From positions 10,418,501 to 10,482,500 of the forward strand of contig OY987273.1 of NCBI GenBank assembly GCA_963920665.1: 64,000 nt of DNA. The letters are read 5' to 3'. Of the stretch, positions 12,209 through 25,100 are shown one piece after another. Source of the stretch: Straminergon stramineum (Eukaryota; Streptophyta; Bryopsida; Hypnales; Calliergonaceae). The position numbers and the translations under genes are program-made. Within the stretch, counting starts at the first letter, position 1. Each line of letters begins with the position of its first letter. The notes under the pieces were generated by a model. The model was not told where the DNA came from. It ran no database searches and was given only the letters and a program-made list of their open reading frames with translations.

Positions 12209-12304
12209 CTTGAAGACATGGGAAGGAAATTGCTTTGATTCCTAGCATCCTCAACCATACATGAAGGAAGCAAAAATCTCTCTACAATCCAGAAGTGTAG
12301 AAAA

Positions 12305-12555
12305 GGCCATATTCATTATATTGAGACTTTTCACAATCTCATTTTCATCCTCAACTCAAAGATAAACCACTTCATCTCTTTACTAGTATTTTTTTATAAA
12401 TAGGTAACAACACCAACTTTTAGAATTTCATTATAGGATCACTATTCGAGCATTATTTATTTTTGGTTTCAATTACTATTTTCTTAAATGAATTTTCCAA
12501 TAACTAGCATTTTGTCTCAAAATCTGCGGAAAGTCTCAATATAACGAATATGGCC
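12305..12555. mobile_element. MITE with GGCC termini
   Basis: A 251-bp stretch bounded by inverted repeats of about 28 bp. The left starts GGCCATATTCATTATATTGA and the right, reversed, starts GGCCATATTCGTTATATTGA. The flanks GTAGAAAA and TTAGAAGA match at 6 of 8 bases, so a decayed 8-bp duplication (hAT-like) is possible but unproven. The superfamily is uncertain. Confidence 0.65.
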
Positions 12556-14269
12556 TTAGAAGAGCTACCAAACTTTGACAACAAGAAAGAAGGTAGGTAG
12601 TTTCGCATAAAAGAAAACCTAGGAGCAATGAAGAAACACAAACATGAGGAAAGAAGAGAGAAGAAAACCTAAATGCATAAGCAAAATAGGAACACATTGC
12701 AAAAGAAAAACCTCAAACTTGAACCTCATCGTCACGAGAGAGAGACAACCCTGCCACTGCGACTTTGAGGACCCAAGATTGCGATATTCTAGAGTATTTT
12801 TGGTTTTGAATAGTTTTGTAGTGCTTATACATACACTTTAACCTTTAAACAACACAAATGACATTTTTGTGTGATGTATGACAAAAAATTTGTCTATATA
12901 GGACAAAAGTGCAATCATTAATTCTTGGAATTCTCTACATAAAAGAGAGATTTTGCACAATATTTTGACCTCCGATGGATATTTTTGGTTTTTTTGAAGT
13001 AGATGATGTCATATGGTTCTGAAAGGGATGATTTCCACAATCACTAGTCCGTCCTTTAAGGGTTCAAAATACTTTCATTCATTTATAAAGAATGAATAAT
13101 GCCAACAAGCTTCTTGAGAGCTTGAAACTATACAAAAAACTAGAATTTCAAATAGTATTATGTATGTACCAAGAATTTGAACTATATAAGGTGAAATTGA
13201 AAATGGTAGGCATCATATGAAAAAAGAAAATACAATTATATCTCTTTTTCATGGAAAGATTACTATGAAGGTGTTGAAATTCTACAAATGACTAGAAGCC
13301 CATTAATGCTCTTTCACATGTGAAATCTTAGACATTGGTGAAAACAAAAATGAGGTGAAAGAACAAACATGCATAGCTACAATGATTGTAAGGCTTCTTG
13401 AAATGCACTCTATGTTTTTTGAATAGCAATTTCCAATGACAATTTCTCTTTCAATTTTCAAGTAGAGTAGGCTCATTTCAAATATCAATGAATAGGAAAT
13501 TATGAATTGCTTTAGGAAAGATTGCAAGTAGGGATATTAACTAGTACAAAATTTCATAGGTCTGAATCTATACCCTCTCCATTATTTTCCTTATGGTAGT
13601 AAGACATTCACACACCTAGACACTATACAAATTTTTTTAGGTGTAGTCATGACCTATTCTGTCCTCCCCATTTTATTTATTTTGAATCATTGAAAATATA
13701 TCACAAGTTCAATGTTTAGGTGAATGTCTAGTATTTTTTCTAAACTCATTAGGTGAGATTGGAGGCCTCTACATGCCTGTTTCATTTGCATTCCAATGGA
13801 TGCTCCCTTAAATAGTTGTCTAAGTTCCCCATTCACAAATTCATTGCAAACATTGTGACTGTTGCATTGTGATTGGTGGTCTCATGGTCCTGTGCTTACT
13901 CGCTCTTCAGTCATCCTATGTGGCAGTCTCTTGACTACATCGGATTTGTTCCTGTAGCACCCAACAACAAAGGCAGGCTCATGGGAACTACCTGGGAACT
14001 CACAGGCATCCAATGCCCTCAAATATCTTGTAATGTGTGGGACTCTTTCTTCCTCATTTCAAGGTACCACTTCATCATGTTTTGTAAATTGAATTTTTCC
14101 TTCTGAGTAGTTTAACATGGTTCATTGTCTTTTGTAATTTGACATAGGTTACTTCCATTACAATAAATGGTTCTTTGAATTTTTTTACTAAAGTTGAAAA
14201 TAAAAAAACAAAAATAATGAAATATTTTGGATAATCATATCCATTTCAAATCATTACAACTTCTTCCGT
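12556..14269. other. AT-rich stretch, no recognisable gene
   Basis: A short plus-strand frame (13873-14106) contains GRLMGTTWELTGIQCP but I do not recognise it and it has no partner exon. The rest is AT-rich with scattered microhomologies to the repeat at 14.3 kb. Confidence 0.35.
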
Positions 14270-14760
14270 AGTTGATTATTTTTGTACATTCAAATACAAA
14301 TTCTAGGAGTACTCTAAATTGGTCACCCAACAATACAACTGTAGGTCACTATTATTCTTTATTGACTATGTAAATAATAGAAGCATACTAGAGGTTTGAT
14401 TTTGCATAAATAGAGTTTCATGAACTTTGGCCCATATTAAAATAGGTCATACAATTGGGACCAAAATGTTTGCAAAAATTTACACAAAGAAGTTGTAAGT
14501 ATTTGTAGTTTTATGAATCTATAAAAACATGACACTTGTGTGTAGCTTGTATCATAAAAAATTTCATGTATTTCCAATAGTTGATTTGAAGTGGTGTATG
14601 GCATTCCATATCATGAATGGTGTATAACACCATTCATGATGGGACAAATGGACACTTACAATGCAATTTAGTATAATCATTATGGCACCTTTGTGAAGCC
14701 ATTATTGATTATGAATGTTCCAATGGTTCAATCTTGTTAGGTATATGAATGTTGTATTAA
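14270..14760. repeat. diverged direct repeat, unit 1
   Basis: Aligns with 15390-16010. Shared blocks in the same order include ATACAAATT, AATTGGTCACC, TTATTCTTT, CTAGTAGAAG/CTAGAGG, AAATTTACAC-type and GGCATTCCATAT. Spacing between units is about 1.1 kb. No coding potential; origin unknown. Confidence 0.5.
14611..14639. repeat. perfect 13-bp palindrome
   Basis: TCATGAATGGTGT at 14611-14623 and its exact complement at 14627-14639, with a 3-nt spacer. It lies inside the first direct-repeat unit. The second unit has only a partial version (near 15912-15935). Confidence 0.6.
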
Positions 14761-15389
14761 CCCTTCAAGGCCCAAGGAGCATGTTTTGAGCCTCTCACTT
14801 GTTCAACAAGTCAAAGTTGTAACTTGATTTTCCTACATTCTCAGAAGTATATCTAAGTGAATTTCATATTTTAATATTCATGTTGAATGGGGAAGTTCAA
14901 AAGTACAATTGACATCATATAATAAGCTTGATATACAATGCATATTGTCAATCAAAGTTCAAAATTGTGAAAAAGTACAAAACTTGCTTGAACCTTGAGG
15001 GGTTTATGGAACAAGAGAATCATAGGATTATAATAGAAAAATATAATAGGTGAAAGCAATTTTATAAAATTCATTTACAATAGGAGAATAGAAAATACAT
15101 TTCTTCATATTTCCAACTTGATTTTTCATCTTTATTATTCATTCCAATACAAATTCAATGTGTTTCATGAGTTCCCTAGGTTCTTTATACTACACCAAAT
15201 GGTTAATTGCATATATTCTTCATAATGTAATTAATAAGAAGAATACCAGAAGTCTAATTTTTCCATGATTCTTAAATATATAATAAAGTTACAAATTATG
15301 GGTTCATTTGTTTTCGTATATTTTGCCACTCATGCTACGTCTTTTAGAAATTGGATTTCTTAGGTACAAGAAATAGCAAATTGAATTTT

Positions 15390-16010
15390 CAGCTAAGATG
15401 AAAATTTATCATTGAGTTGTGTATTTTTAGACATGTCAATACAAATTAGAATATTCTTCTAATTAAATTGGTCACCTAAAAGTACAATAGTACTTTAATG
15501 TTATTCTTTGCTGTCATTGTAAACTATGCAAGCCTAGTAGAAGTTTGAATTTCCAAATTTTTCAGTCCTATATTGTGAACTAAAATGACAAAGGTCGTAG
15601 AATTGGTAAAAATTTGTAACCAAAAAAATACACAGAGAAGCAATAATTATTTATAAAAATAACAAAATCATATTTGATATAATCACTAGAAATTGAAGGA
15701 AGCATTTCTCCTAAATTATATTGAATCTAGGGTTTGTATTGACTACAAGGAATTGATAAAAAAAAAAGTTCACCTTCTTGTACAGGTTCATTACATGAAA
15801 GATAAGGCTACAAGAAAACCTTCCTATTTAAAATTAGCATTATGACAACTACTTCCTAATCTTTACTATGCTCACTTTAAAGTGGTTAAGGGCATTCCAT
15901 ATTGGTGTACATCAACATCCATGATGGAACAAATGTCTATTTACATTGAGCCTTTATGCAATCATTTATTATACGACCAATGTCAAGCAACTATTGGTTT
16001 AGGAGTGTCC
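15390..16010. repeat. diverged direct repeat, unit 2
   Basis: Second copy of the repeat at 14270-14760, more diverged and with insertions. The block order is kept, ending with GGCATTCCATATTGG and CATGATGGAACAAATG. Confidence 0.5.
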
Positions 16011-19000
16011 CTTTAAATCAATTTGGTTTTCATTATGCTTGCCATCATTCCTTTTGTTGGCATGCTGCAAATTAAGTTACTATCACTTCTTCAAAGTATT
16101 TTCATTGTATGAGTCGATTGATGCATAAAATAGCATTCAACATCTCATTAATTCTTGTCATCATTCATTTGCCTCCCAATGACAAAATGACTAAGTAGAA
16201 CACCCAATGGTATTGTAGTTTTTCATCAAATGAAAATCATCTTCAATCATCTTCAATAATACTATTTATTTTCTAGTATATGGTTTATTTATATCAATTC
16301 AAAAAATACTTAAATAAAACATGGGAACTATTTATGTAACAATGAATTAAAGATGTAAAAATTAAACCATCCATATTAAAAAAAATTGGAGAATCCATTG
16401 ATTTCCTTTAGGGCTTCCATCCTTACATAAATTACAAGATTTGTACATTTTTGGGACAGAGTTTTCCTCCTTGTATTTATTTGCAATTGTTACATCTTTA
16501 TCTTCATTAAAATATTTTTCCACTCAATTTTTTTACCTCGTTATGTTTATATCCCCATAAGCTTTTTTTATGCTACTTTTTATTTAATATTTCAGAAATT
16601 TAATTCTATAGTTTCACAAAATAGTAATCAAATATTAATGGAGAAGCTCAGGGTTGTGAATTCACAAAAGACATTGAATTTGTATACCAAACTATCAAAT
16701 CATATAAACTTACAAGTTGTAAATGTCTTGACTTGTCTAATCACTCTAATGGGGTTCATTAGAGATTATAGTCAAACTATTTTTTGAATTCTTTATTATG
16801 CTAAGGAAAAATTGAATTGAGTATATTTTGTATACAAAGAATCTAGACAAAAATTTTAAGTGATGGAATTAGTATATAAATGTATAAAAAAAATCCACTA
16901 GTACATTGTAAATATTCCAAAACATTTATGATTCATGAAAAGTTGAAGTCCCTGGATATGCAACTCTTGTATTATAAGTAGGAACATCAACTTTAAATTG
17001 GCTTAGAAGACAACTTTAGTAAAAATTATATCAAATTGAAAAGACCAAGAGTTTGGTGAAGACCAAATTTTACTAAAAAAATGAAGAAATGTTTTAAAAT
17101 GTTGGGTTGCACTACTGCTATCTTCTTTGAAGGTATCAACTTCCTATTTTCTGCTTTGATACAACTTTTGTCGAGCATTCTTAGATGTTAGACAAGCTAG
17201 TCCATTATGTAAATTTGTATCAACACTTCTCTTCCTCACAACTTCATGTAGAATCCTCTCTTCTAGATGAAGGCACCTTGTCCAAGCCCTTTCTTCTACC
17301 AATGTAGCTGACCCCATTGTATGCCTCCAACCCTCCACCGAACCTTAAATCATTGAGGTTCCACATTTATTGCCTGAACCCTTAGTGCCATGCATAGCAG
17401 TAATCCTAAACAATGATAAACAACCTCTCCCACATTACCACAAAAAAAAATCATCACATAATCAACAAACATTGAAGACAACTCCAAACTTATCCAATAA
17501 TCAACAATTGCCACTCATATTTGGACTTTTGCTTACTCTTTTCTTACAGTCTTGTCTTTAAAAAAGCTCTTGTAAACCCCACATGTCTACTTCAGTTCCA
17601 TCACCCTACATACCATCAATAATCTTGACAATATTTTAAGGATTAGCTTGCAATGACTATGTCCTTGTCGATGTCAATGGAGGTCCCAAGTTCACATTCT
17701 TGGGATTGTTATGTAATGGAACTACACTTTTCTCCTTCGTTTTCGAAAAAATCACAATTCTATTCCCCTAGGTTTTGAGGCACACTAACCACCAATTGTT
17801 GTATTTTAGCATTAGCAAGGTGTTAAAGTGCTGGAATTGCAGATTTCGTGGAAGTTGTAACAACAAGTGAGATTTTTGAAAAATAGATTCAGAATGATAA
17901 ATATGTAGAGCTTACACCCCTTTCTAATGACGAAGTCCACAACAAGCCCAAGAATCTTTAGGGGAGTGATGATGAAATCCAATGAATGAAGACGACACCA
18001 AACACAAGCAAGGGACAAGAACAAGGTCAGTTGAGCATAATAAGGTTAGTGTCCATTACTGGCTAAATCATCATGAGATTTTTAGATGTAGGGTTGCCTA
18101 CAAGGCACTACATTGGATGAATATAGATTATAACAATGCTTATTTTAGTGACATTTTTTGAAATTTATGTAAATTCATATATATTGAAATTGTAGAATAG
18201 AAAAAATGACACATATCATTGTTGTATACTTGATGATGTATGAAATACTAAAGAAATAATTGCAAAATTGTTTTTTCTCTATTTGTAAAGGGCTTTCAAA
18301 TGTACTCTTTACATACTATCAGAGTCCACATCGTTAAAGAAAAAGAGTCCCTTATCTATTGGAATTCGAATATTTTGTAGAAGAAAGAATTATATTTAAA
18401 TAAGTGTATATGTAATCAAATGTTTTGATTTGAAATATATAGAGTTGTATCTTTAAATTGAGTGATATGGACTATTTTATATCCAAAAATGCATACAAAT
18501 TTTGGGGCTTGATTTTATATATTCAAAGTTGGAATTTGAGAGTGTTGTCTTCACTAAATGTTTATACAATGTGATTATCTAAGATAATTTGGTATTGAAG
18601 TTCCAGGTGTGGTTACAAAGGTAGCATGGGTGACATTTTTGTTCATTGTAATACAATTTTACAAAAATTTACAAAGATTCATACTTTTAAATCTTAATAG
18701 AAGTTAGAGGTTTAGGATTAATCTACCTAGGGTTTCTTGAAGTAAGGTTGGGTGTCTATGTTTTCCACAAATTGTTCAAAGTGTGGGGACTTTAGTTTAT
18801 AATTTTGGTTCCATAAGGTATGCCATTGTGCAGATGGGCTCTTTTCATCATTTGTGAACAAATTGGTGTGGGTTGGAGCACTTTTGGGTTATTTGCATAA
18901 GGGGTGAAGCAATATTCGAACATTGTAAGGTAAGTGGTCTATTCCTATATTCTATTATTTCCTTTAGGGTTAAGGCATCTAGATGGAGTTCAAGATTTGT

Positions 19001-19736
19001 TAGGATCAATTGTAGTCTATTTTTTCTACTCAACTATGTTATTGGGTTGTGGTTTATTTTCCAAGGTTTGCTTTCATACGAATCACAAAGCTAATTTAGG
19101 ATTCAGGGTCTTCCATTATCACTGCTATCTCGGGGGTGGCATAATCTCCTTACACCTAGCTACGGTTTTGTTGTACATAACTAGGATTTGTCCAATGTGG
19201 TAGTTTAGGTGGACTAGTAACATTCTAATGGCTTCCAAGACTATAGTGATCAGCCCCTTCAGTGATTATATTCGTAATTATCAACTGCCATAGCTTTATT
19301 TGCATGTCATTTAGTTCTAAGTATTTCAGAGCATGACCACTAGTAAATGCAAAAGACACTTTTTTTTTTTATTGTATTCATGCATTACATTTTGAACTTA
19401 AATTACTTAAGTGTTCTATTCTAGTTGTTAGGAGGTATTCATTTTTTGGAATTGTTAGTCTAGTTGTTTATTAGAAACCCCCTAGAGGTATATTAGGTTT
19501 TGAAAATTGTTGTGAGGGAGGTTGTTGGTAGGTGGTGCAAAATTAAGCTCCAATTTTGCTAGGGTGTTGAACTCATTACAACGTTGTATGTTAGTTGGTG
19601 ATGTAGAAAGGGAGATTGATCTTCATCGGGTTAGCCAAGTTCAAAGAGGCTAGAGCTAGGTGGAAAAGAAAACCTCTACAAGATCGAGCATTGCACTAGA
19701 ACATTATATTCATTACTTTGAGAGAGTAGGACCGCT
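16011..19736. other. AT-rich stretch, no supported gene
   Basis: Only short unrelated frames are present. The best is a minus-strand frame at 17144-17338 (SATLVEERAWTRCLHLEERI), which I do not recognise. I see no RNA gene or bounded repeat. Confidence 0.35.
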
Positions 19737-20104
19737 TGTCACTAGACAGAAACTTGGAATCCACTGGGTTAGTATAAAATAGAACTATTATAGGATAGAA
19801 TTTTTCAAAATTTTAACTAGGTAAACGAAATTAGAATCCGCTTAGCTTAAACATTATACTAAAGTTGAGAAGATGATCCAGATATTCCATAATCAAATCT
19901 AGGACAGATCAGGATTCTGGAAACCTAGATAGAAACAACCTACTCCCTAGAGTTCTGGCCTAGGAATCTAGGGAACCATTATGGTAAACAGTCTCCTACT
20001 AGGAACGGCTAGTAGGATGATGTATACTTAACCCTTGCCACCTTCATTTCTCCTCCCTCTTTCTTCCGCAGATGTTTGCGCTCGTCTAGTTGAGTGAAAG
20101 AGTG

Positions 20105-20286
20105 CACTAGAAGAAATCAATGTTCACCTAAATAAAATTCAGGTGACGCAAAATTTCATTTTTTGCCAGAAAACACAGTTTTCTGAAAACTGCGTTTCGG
20201 CCAACACAGAAACTGTGTTTTCTGGAAGAAAATGAAATTTTGCATCACCTAAATTTAGTTTAGGTGAATGCTAATTTCCTCTAGTG
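20105..20286. mobile_element. CACTA-type MITE inside copy B
   Basis: A 182-bp near-perfect palindrome. The left end is CACTAGAAGAAATCAATG and the right end, reversed, is CACTAGAGGAAATTAGCA; the arms continue through CACCTAAA and CAGAAAACACAG. A perfect GTG target duplication lies at 20102-20104 and 20287-20289. Copy C keeps the empty site (AAGAGTGGTGAGTTAG in element sense, near 6926), which confirms the insertion. Confidence 0.93.
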
Positions 20287-20365
20287 GTGGTGAGTTAGTG
20301 ATTGTTCAATAGAGGAGTTGAGGACTATGCTTCCCCACCAGATCCGAACTTAGTTCCGGTTCTCA

Positions 20366-20735
20366 ATGATGGAAGGAGGTAGCTGTAAGCCCTTAGTTAT
20401 TGCACAGATGGTCTATCCTACCATTCTGGAGAAGCAGAGTAACTGATTGCAATTAAAAGACGACCATTGTGTCACCTGCAAAGGAGGAGGAAGTGAGGGA
20501 GATCCATTGCATCGAGAAGTTGGACAAAGAGGAGTACCAGATCAAGATAAAAACGGATTCCAAGGAAGAGGAAGAGGAAATGGAAGAAGAAGATTCACCT
20601 CCAGAGATTCGAAAGATCCAAACTCAGGCAACAATGAAGACAACTTTGGTGAAGTCAACTCTGGCGAGGGCACCCACCTAGGCACTAGCGAATCAAGGCG
20701 GGAGTAGTTAGAAGAAGGCACGGAAGGTGAAGTAG
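20366..20735 (+). pseudogene. gag-like frame (ORF1) of copy B, most of it deleted
   Basis: Start ATG at 20366 aligns with the ATG of copy A. After about 25 codons (IAQMVYPTI...) it jumps to the acidic C-terminal block (EEVREIHCIEKLDKEEYQIK, then EEEMEEEDSPPEIRKIQTQA) and ends at the tag at 20733-20735. Roughly 1.6 kb of the frame seen in copy A is missing and the two ends are out of frame. Confidence 0.6.
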
Positions 20736-20940
20736 TTAGGTTTCAATTAGTTAGGATTTAAATTTTGAACCTAAACCGGGTTTCCAAGCATTTATGAGCT
20801 CGGGTTTTTAGGATCTGACTTTTCGGGTTTCTTGAGAGGTTTGTGGTTGGTCGCCTGGATTTCCAGGTGGCTTTTTGTTTTGGGGTTTTTGAGTTTTAAA
20901 GGGAGGATAGGTTTGTTGTCCTCTCATTCCATCCTAGTGC

Positions 20941-21405
20941 TTATAGTTGGTATTTTGTGATCTTTTCTTTAATTTGAGCCACCAAGTGGACATTCAAGAA
21001 TTGATATGTTGTACATCCAGCTTTTCTGTATTTGCTTGTGAGAGCATTGAAGAATAAGACGGAGAGAGGAAAGGAGGAATCCGAATCTGATTTGGAGGGA
21101 ACGTTTGTGACGTAATTTAGGCTTGTAAGTACAGTCTTGCGTGTGGTGCCTTTAAAATACTAGAACGAAAATTTGGCAAGGAGTGGTGTGGGTGTGAGTC
21201 TGGAATACTAAGGAGGATTCCATGTGGAGATAAGCAACCACAAGAGGGAAAATCCCCATCCTACTCTTCGGAAGGTCTACCAAACCCTAGGAACAATCTA
21301 GTGAACAACTAACAATCCTCCATCGATTCTAGTTTCTCTTGATCTGTCGTTGTAGTGGAAAGGACTTGTTACAGCTTTGAGTGACCTACCTTCCGCATTG
21401 ACCAT
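20941..21405 (-). pseudogene. opposing frame (ORF2) of copy B
   Basis: A 154-codon frame plus TAA, running against ORF1, with four internal stops that are all TAG. It starts MVNAEGRSLKAVTSPF and ends HLVAQIKEKITKYQL, and includes TSLNYVTNVPSKSD. It aligns codon for codon with copy C apart from small in-frame indels. Differences such as AAA/AAG, GCT/GCC, TAC/TAT and GAC/GAT are synonymous. Function unknown. Confidence 0.5.
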
Positions 21406-21935
21406 TTGGGAAGTTGTGAGAGTATTTTTTAGTCTGATCTAGTACAACATTTGGTCTAAGTGTGTTTTGTGTAGTTAGAGGAGAGAAGAGAGTGTGAGAA
21501 ATACAAGTGGTGAGTCCCTACCCCTTTACATGATCAAAGGCGGATCCTCTAAGGGTAAAACAGAGGAATAGAAAACCAGTGTGTGAGAAAAGATGGAACT
21601 TGATTCCGGAAAGGTAAAAATCTAGAAGAGAGAGAAATTAGGTGGAAGGAGTGCTTAAGTCAATAATATTGATAATCTCGGCTTGTAGCAACAGCTTGGA
21701 ATCCCTTGGGACGATATTTCGAGTCATTTTACGACGTTTTGGTGTTGTAATGATACTTACGCTCCTCTACGCGTACAACATTGCCTCAAAATAATATTGT
21801 CCATTTAGGCACCTAGAAATCATGTTATATTTGTAGCCAATTTAGGTTGATAAACACTAGTTTTATACTTTAGACGTGTAGTTTCTATTAAAATGAGAGT
21901 ATATTGAGTTAGGAACTCACAATTCCACGAAGTCC

Positions 21936-22120
21936 CACTATAAGAAACCCACATTTTAGGATGTCTAAGTTGACGAACTTTTTTGAACATCCAATGTTAC
22001 AACCCATGTTTTTATGTCAACAATGATATCCAATGAAACATATTCATTATTCAATGACAATATATGTTACATTGGATGTCCAAAAAAATCTGTTAACTTA
22101 GACACGGATTTCTTCTAGTG
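21936..22120. mobile_element. CACTA-type MITE
   Basis: A 185-bp palindromic element starting CACTATAAGAAACCCACAT and ending TTTCTTCTAGTG, with internal arms GTCTAAGTTGACGAA and TTTGAACATCCAATGTTAC mirrored on the right. Flanks TCC and TTC match at 2 of 3 bases. The left terminus equals that of the 1.5-kb CACTA element at 9361, suggesting the same family. Confidence 0.8.
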
Positions 22121-25100
22121 TTCCTAGGGTAAAATAGTACTCTAATTCATATAAAGTGATATTCATGTCATCTATTAAACACCAAGTCATGAACACCGCA
22201 ATTGGTTGTATGGGTGATATATATCTCATCCAAGTGGTCCAAGTTCGATTTTTGTTGAATTTGTTTGAACACTTGAGAGAACTACATGACTTGGTGATGC
22301 TAAGTGAGCTATGCTGGTAGGAAATATGTTATTATCAATCCGCCCTCTATCCAAGCATGTGACATGTGCCTAACATATTAACAAAATTAAAAATGGATAT
22401 TTCCACTACCCATTTTTTATCAATGACATAATATTCTTGAATACAATTACTGTAGATAATGTAGAAGGAGAATAATGTGGACTATGTAGTAAATGTTGAG
22501 ATATAATAATGAACTCATTAAAAATATATGTATATATGAAGCTTTTATTTTGCATAAACACAAAATATTAAAACACTTTTTTTAATAGCAATCTATGAAA
22601 CCAAATGAATTGAATAGCATGTAATGCAATATAAAATGTCTATTGGTAATTGAAATTATAATGGTTTATTGGTTGTTCAACTTGCCTTCGATAGTAGACC
22701 AACAAAATAGGGCAATCTAGCAATGATCACATACACTATTGGAGATGCCCGCTTTGGAACGTGTCTTCAAAATGTGGGCTAGTACTTTGGTGTCTTCAAG
22801 AGGCCCATTGACACCAAGAACTAGATCTGAGTTCAAACTATGTCAAAAACATTCTCTGAACAAGTATGATGTCACTGTTGACCATAATGATGAACATCAT
22901 ATTTCAAGATTGATGTAGAAGACCATCTTCCATTGGAATCCCAATATTAATTCCATTAATAATTGCAATTTATTGTCTGACAAGTCAGTTATGTTCACTT
23001 GCTTCACAATTGAACTGCACAGGATTGGAAGTTAAACAATGTAGAGTGTTGTGATAAGGGAATTCTAGGGTGATCATCTTGAAGAAATTAAAAACCAATA
23101 CCTTGTATTTAGGTCAAGCCAACTTGAATGGTACAAATTCAAAAGTACATACAAGACATCCGTTTCAAGATGATCAAATACAGCATTCATTCCATTCCTA
23201 ATTCCATTTCTAATCACAAGAGAAATTATGTCCTAATTGATTAATATTTGATAGAATTTTGTCAAATGTGCCATCAATTAGGACACCTTGATTCAGACAC
23301 TTGGTTGACAAAAATTGACAAATTTTTGTTAATTTTTGTCATATTCAACAATTTGGAGAGGTTGAATTGGATGACTAGTTGACAAAAATTTGTCAATTTT
23401 CCATCCTTTAAAAGGTTAATACATTTTGCATTTGTTAGATTCTATTTCTTCGAATTTAAAATGGAAGGTGTAACAATAGCAAATTGATTTCTGGACAAGA
23501 ATTTTAACTCATGATAATTGATAATATACATAAAAACGTTCCACAATAGAAACATGTATTGATGCAACAATTCATTTGAACTACATACAATAAGAAGAAT
23601 ACATAGAAACCATGATCCTTATGCCCATTCAATATAGGGCTTTGCATTGGTGACTCGTTCCTTTACTCCACTATTTGCATAAAGCTATATGAGAGCAAAT
23701 CAGTACACCTAAATTCCCTACATACAATGGTTGTAGACATCTCCTACTTCTAAGCCATCCCAAAATCTTCTTAGTATCTAATTCCTTTCATGAAAGTTCA
23801 AAGTTTCAGTACTCATTACTATAATTGTAATTCACTCCTGCAACAAAATGAAATTTAGTAGAACGCACATGGTCTTTGTCATATACCTTGTTAGTCTCCA
23901 AATTCATTGAGATCGTGATCCTTGATCCTAAATGACCTTCCAAAACTATGTGAGCATTGTCTATAACCATCACACCAACCTACACATAAGGTATAAACAT
24001 CGTTAGCTTTTATATTTTATAAAAGAAAATCAATTTTGCGTTGGTGGAATTCCCAACTCATAAAACTTTACGAGGACTTTATTTGCACAATTGGTTATTC
24101 TGACATAGAAATACCAAGCTCATATAAGCGAACACATTCAAAGTTGTAAAAAACACAGATCAATCCCAAATAATCCTTTGATGTGATAATCCAGCCAAAT
24201 TGCAAGAAAATTAGGATTTCTGGAAGTTCAATCTTACCAAGATCGTAACAAAAAGATCACAAATTGCTTCAACATAGTCCTTAATTCATCTATTGTGTAA
24301 ACAGATACTAGATTTTTTGATTATACCAACATTGATCGAAGAAAATTAGAAAGAAGAAATAAATAAGTTATACAACTGAAAGCTATATTAGATGCTACGT
24401 ATATGATGTCATCTTTGTTTGCCAAAATTGATCCAAACAAGCTCCTACAATTCTTCCATTGCTGCAAACATAAAGAATTTGCTTGACAATCAACTGTTAA
24501 GAATTATATTACATCTGAGCTAAGTAGATGGCAACAATTCTAGTACTGGTCTAATAAGCAAACAATTCATTACAGACGCCAGATCAAAACTTCAGATTCT
24601 ATTAAGCATACCTACAAGGCTACAACTTTATTTGAAAATGACCACTGTAGGTCCATCCTAAGATTCCATTTAGCCTTTGTAATACTCATAGAAGTCAATA
24701 GCTTGTGGAAATGAGAATAAATTTAGTATTTCTAGAAGGTACACATGAAGATTTTATTCCTACGTCACTTTGAAGCGTCTAGGCTTTCTTGGGAGGCGGA
24801 AATTGTCACGCTTGGTTGTCCTTTGAGGTTTTCCTCCACCAGGATCTCCATTTACAGATCAAGTTTGATATCCTTGATAAGCGAATTTCACCAAGGAGTT
24901 GATGCTTCAGAGATCAGCATGCATCAATTTCAAGTATCATAGATTGGAAACTTAAATTGGTTTCTACTATTGAATTCTTGCATTTAATCAGGCTTTTGGG
25001 TGATTGACCAAGGAAGCCATTAGAATCGATAGCACTGATCGTAACAACCTTGCTACTAATATGCCCTTTCTTCAAACATTAAATTGACCATAGATGAATT

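Larger units (their letters stand above)
19737..21780 (+). mobile_element. retroelement-like unit, copy B
   Basis: Plus-strand copy of the A-E family. It starts TGTCACTAGACAGAAACTTGG and ends ...CGCGTACAACA at 21780. The leader aligns with A, C and D, then a gag-like frame is reduced to both ends, followed by the conserved 3' region. Flanking pentamers (CCGCT and TTGCC) do not match, so either the target duplication has decayed or an end is not original. A MITE sits at 20105-20286. Confidence 0.65.
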
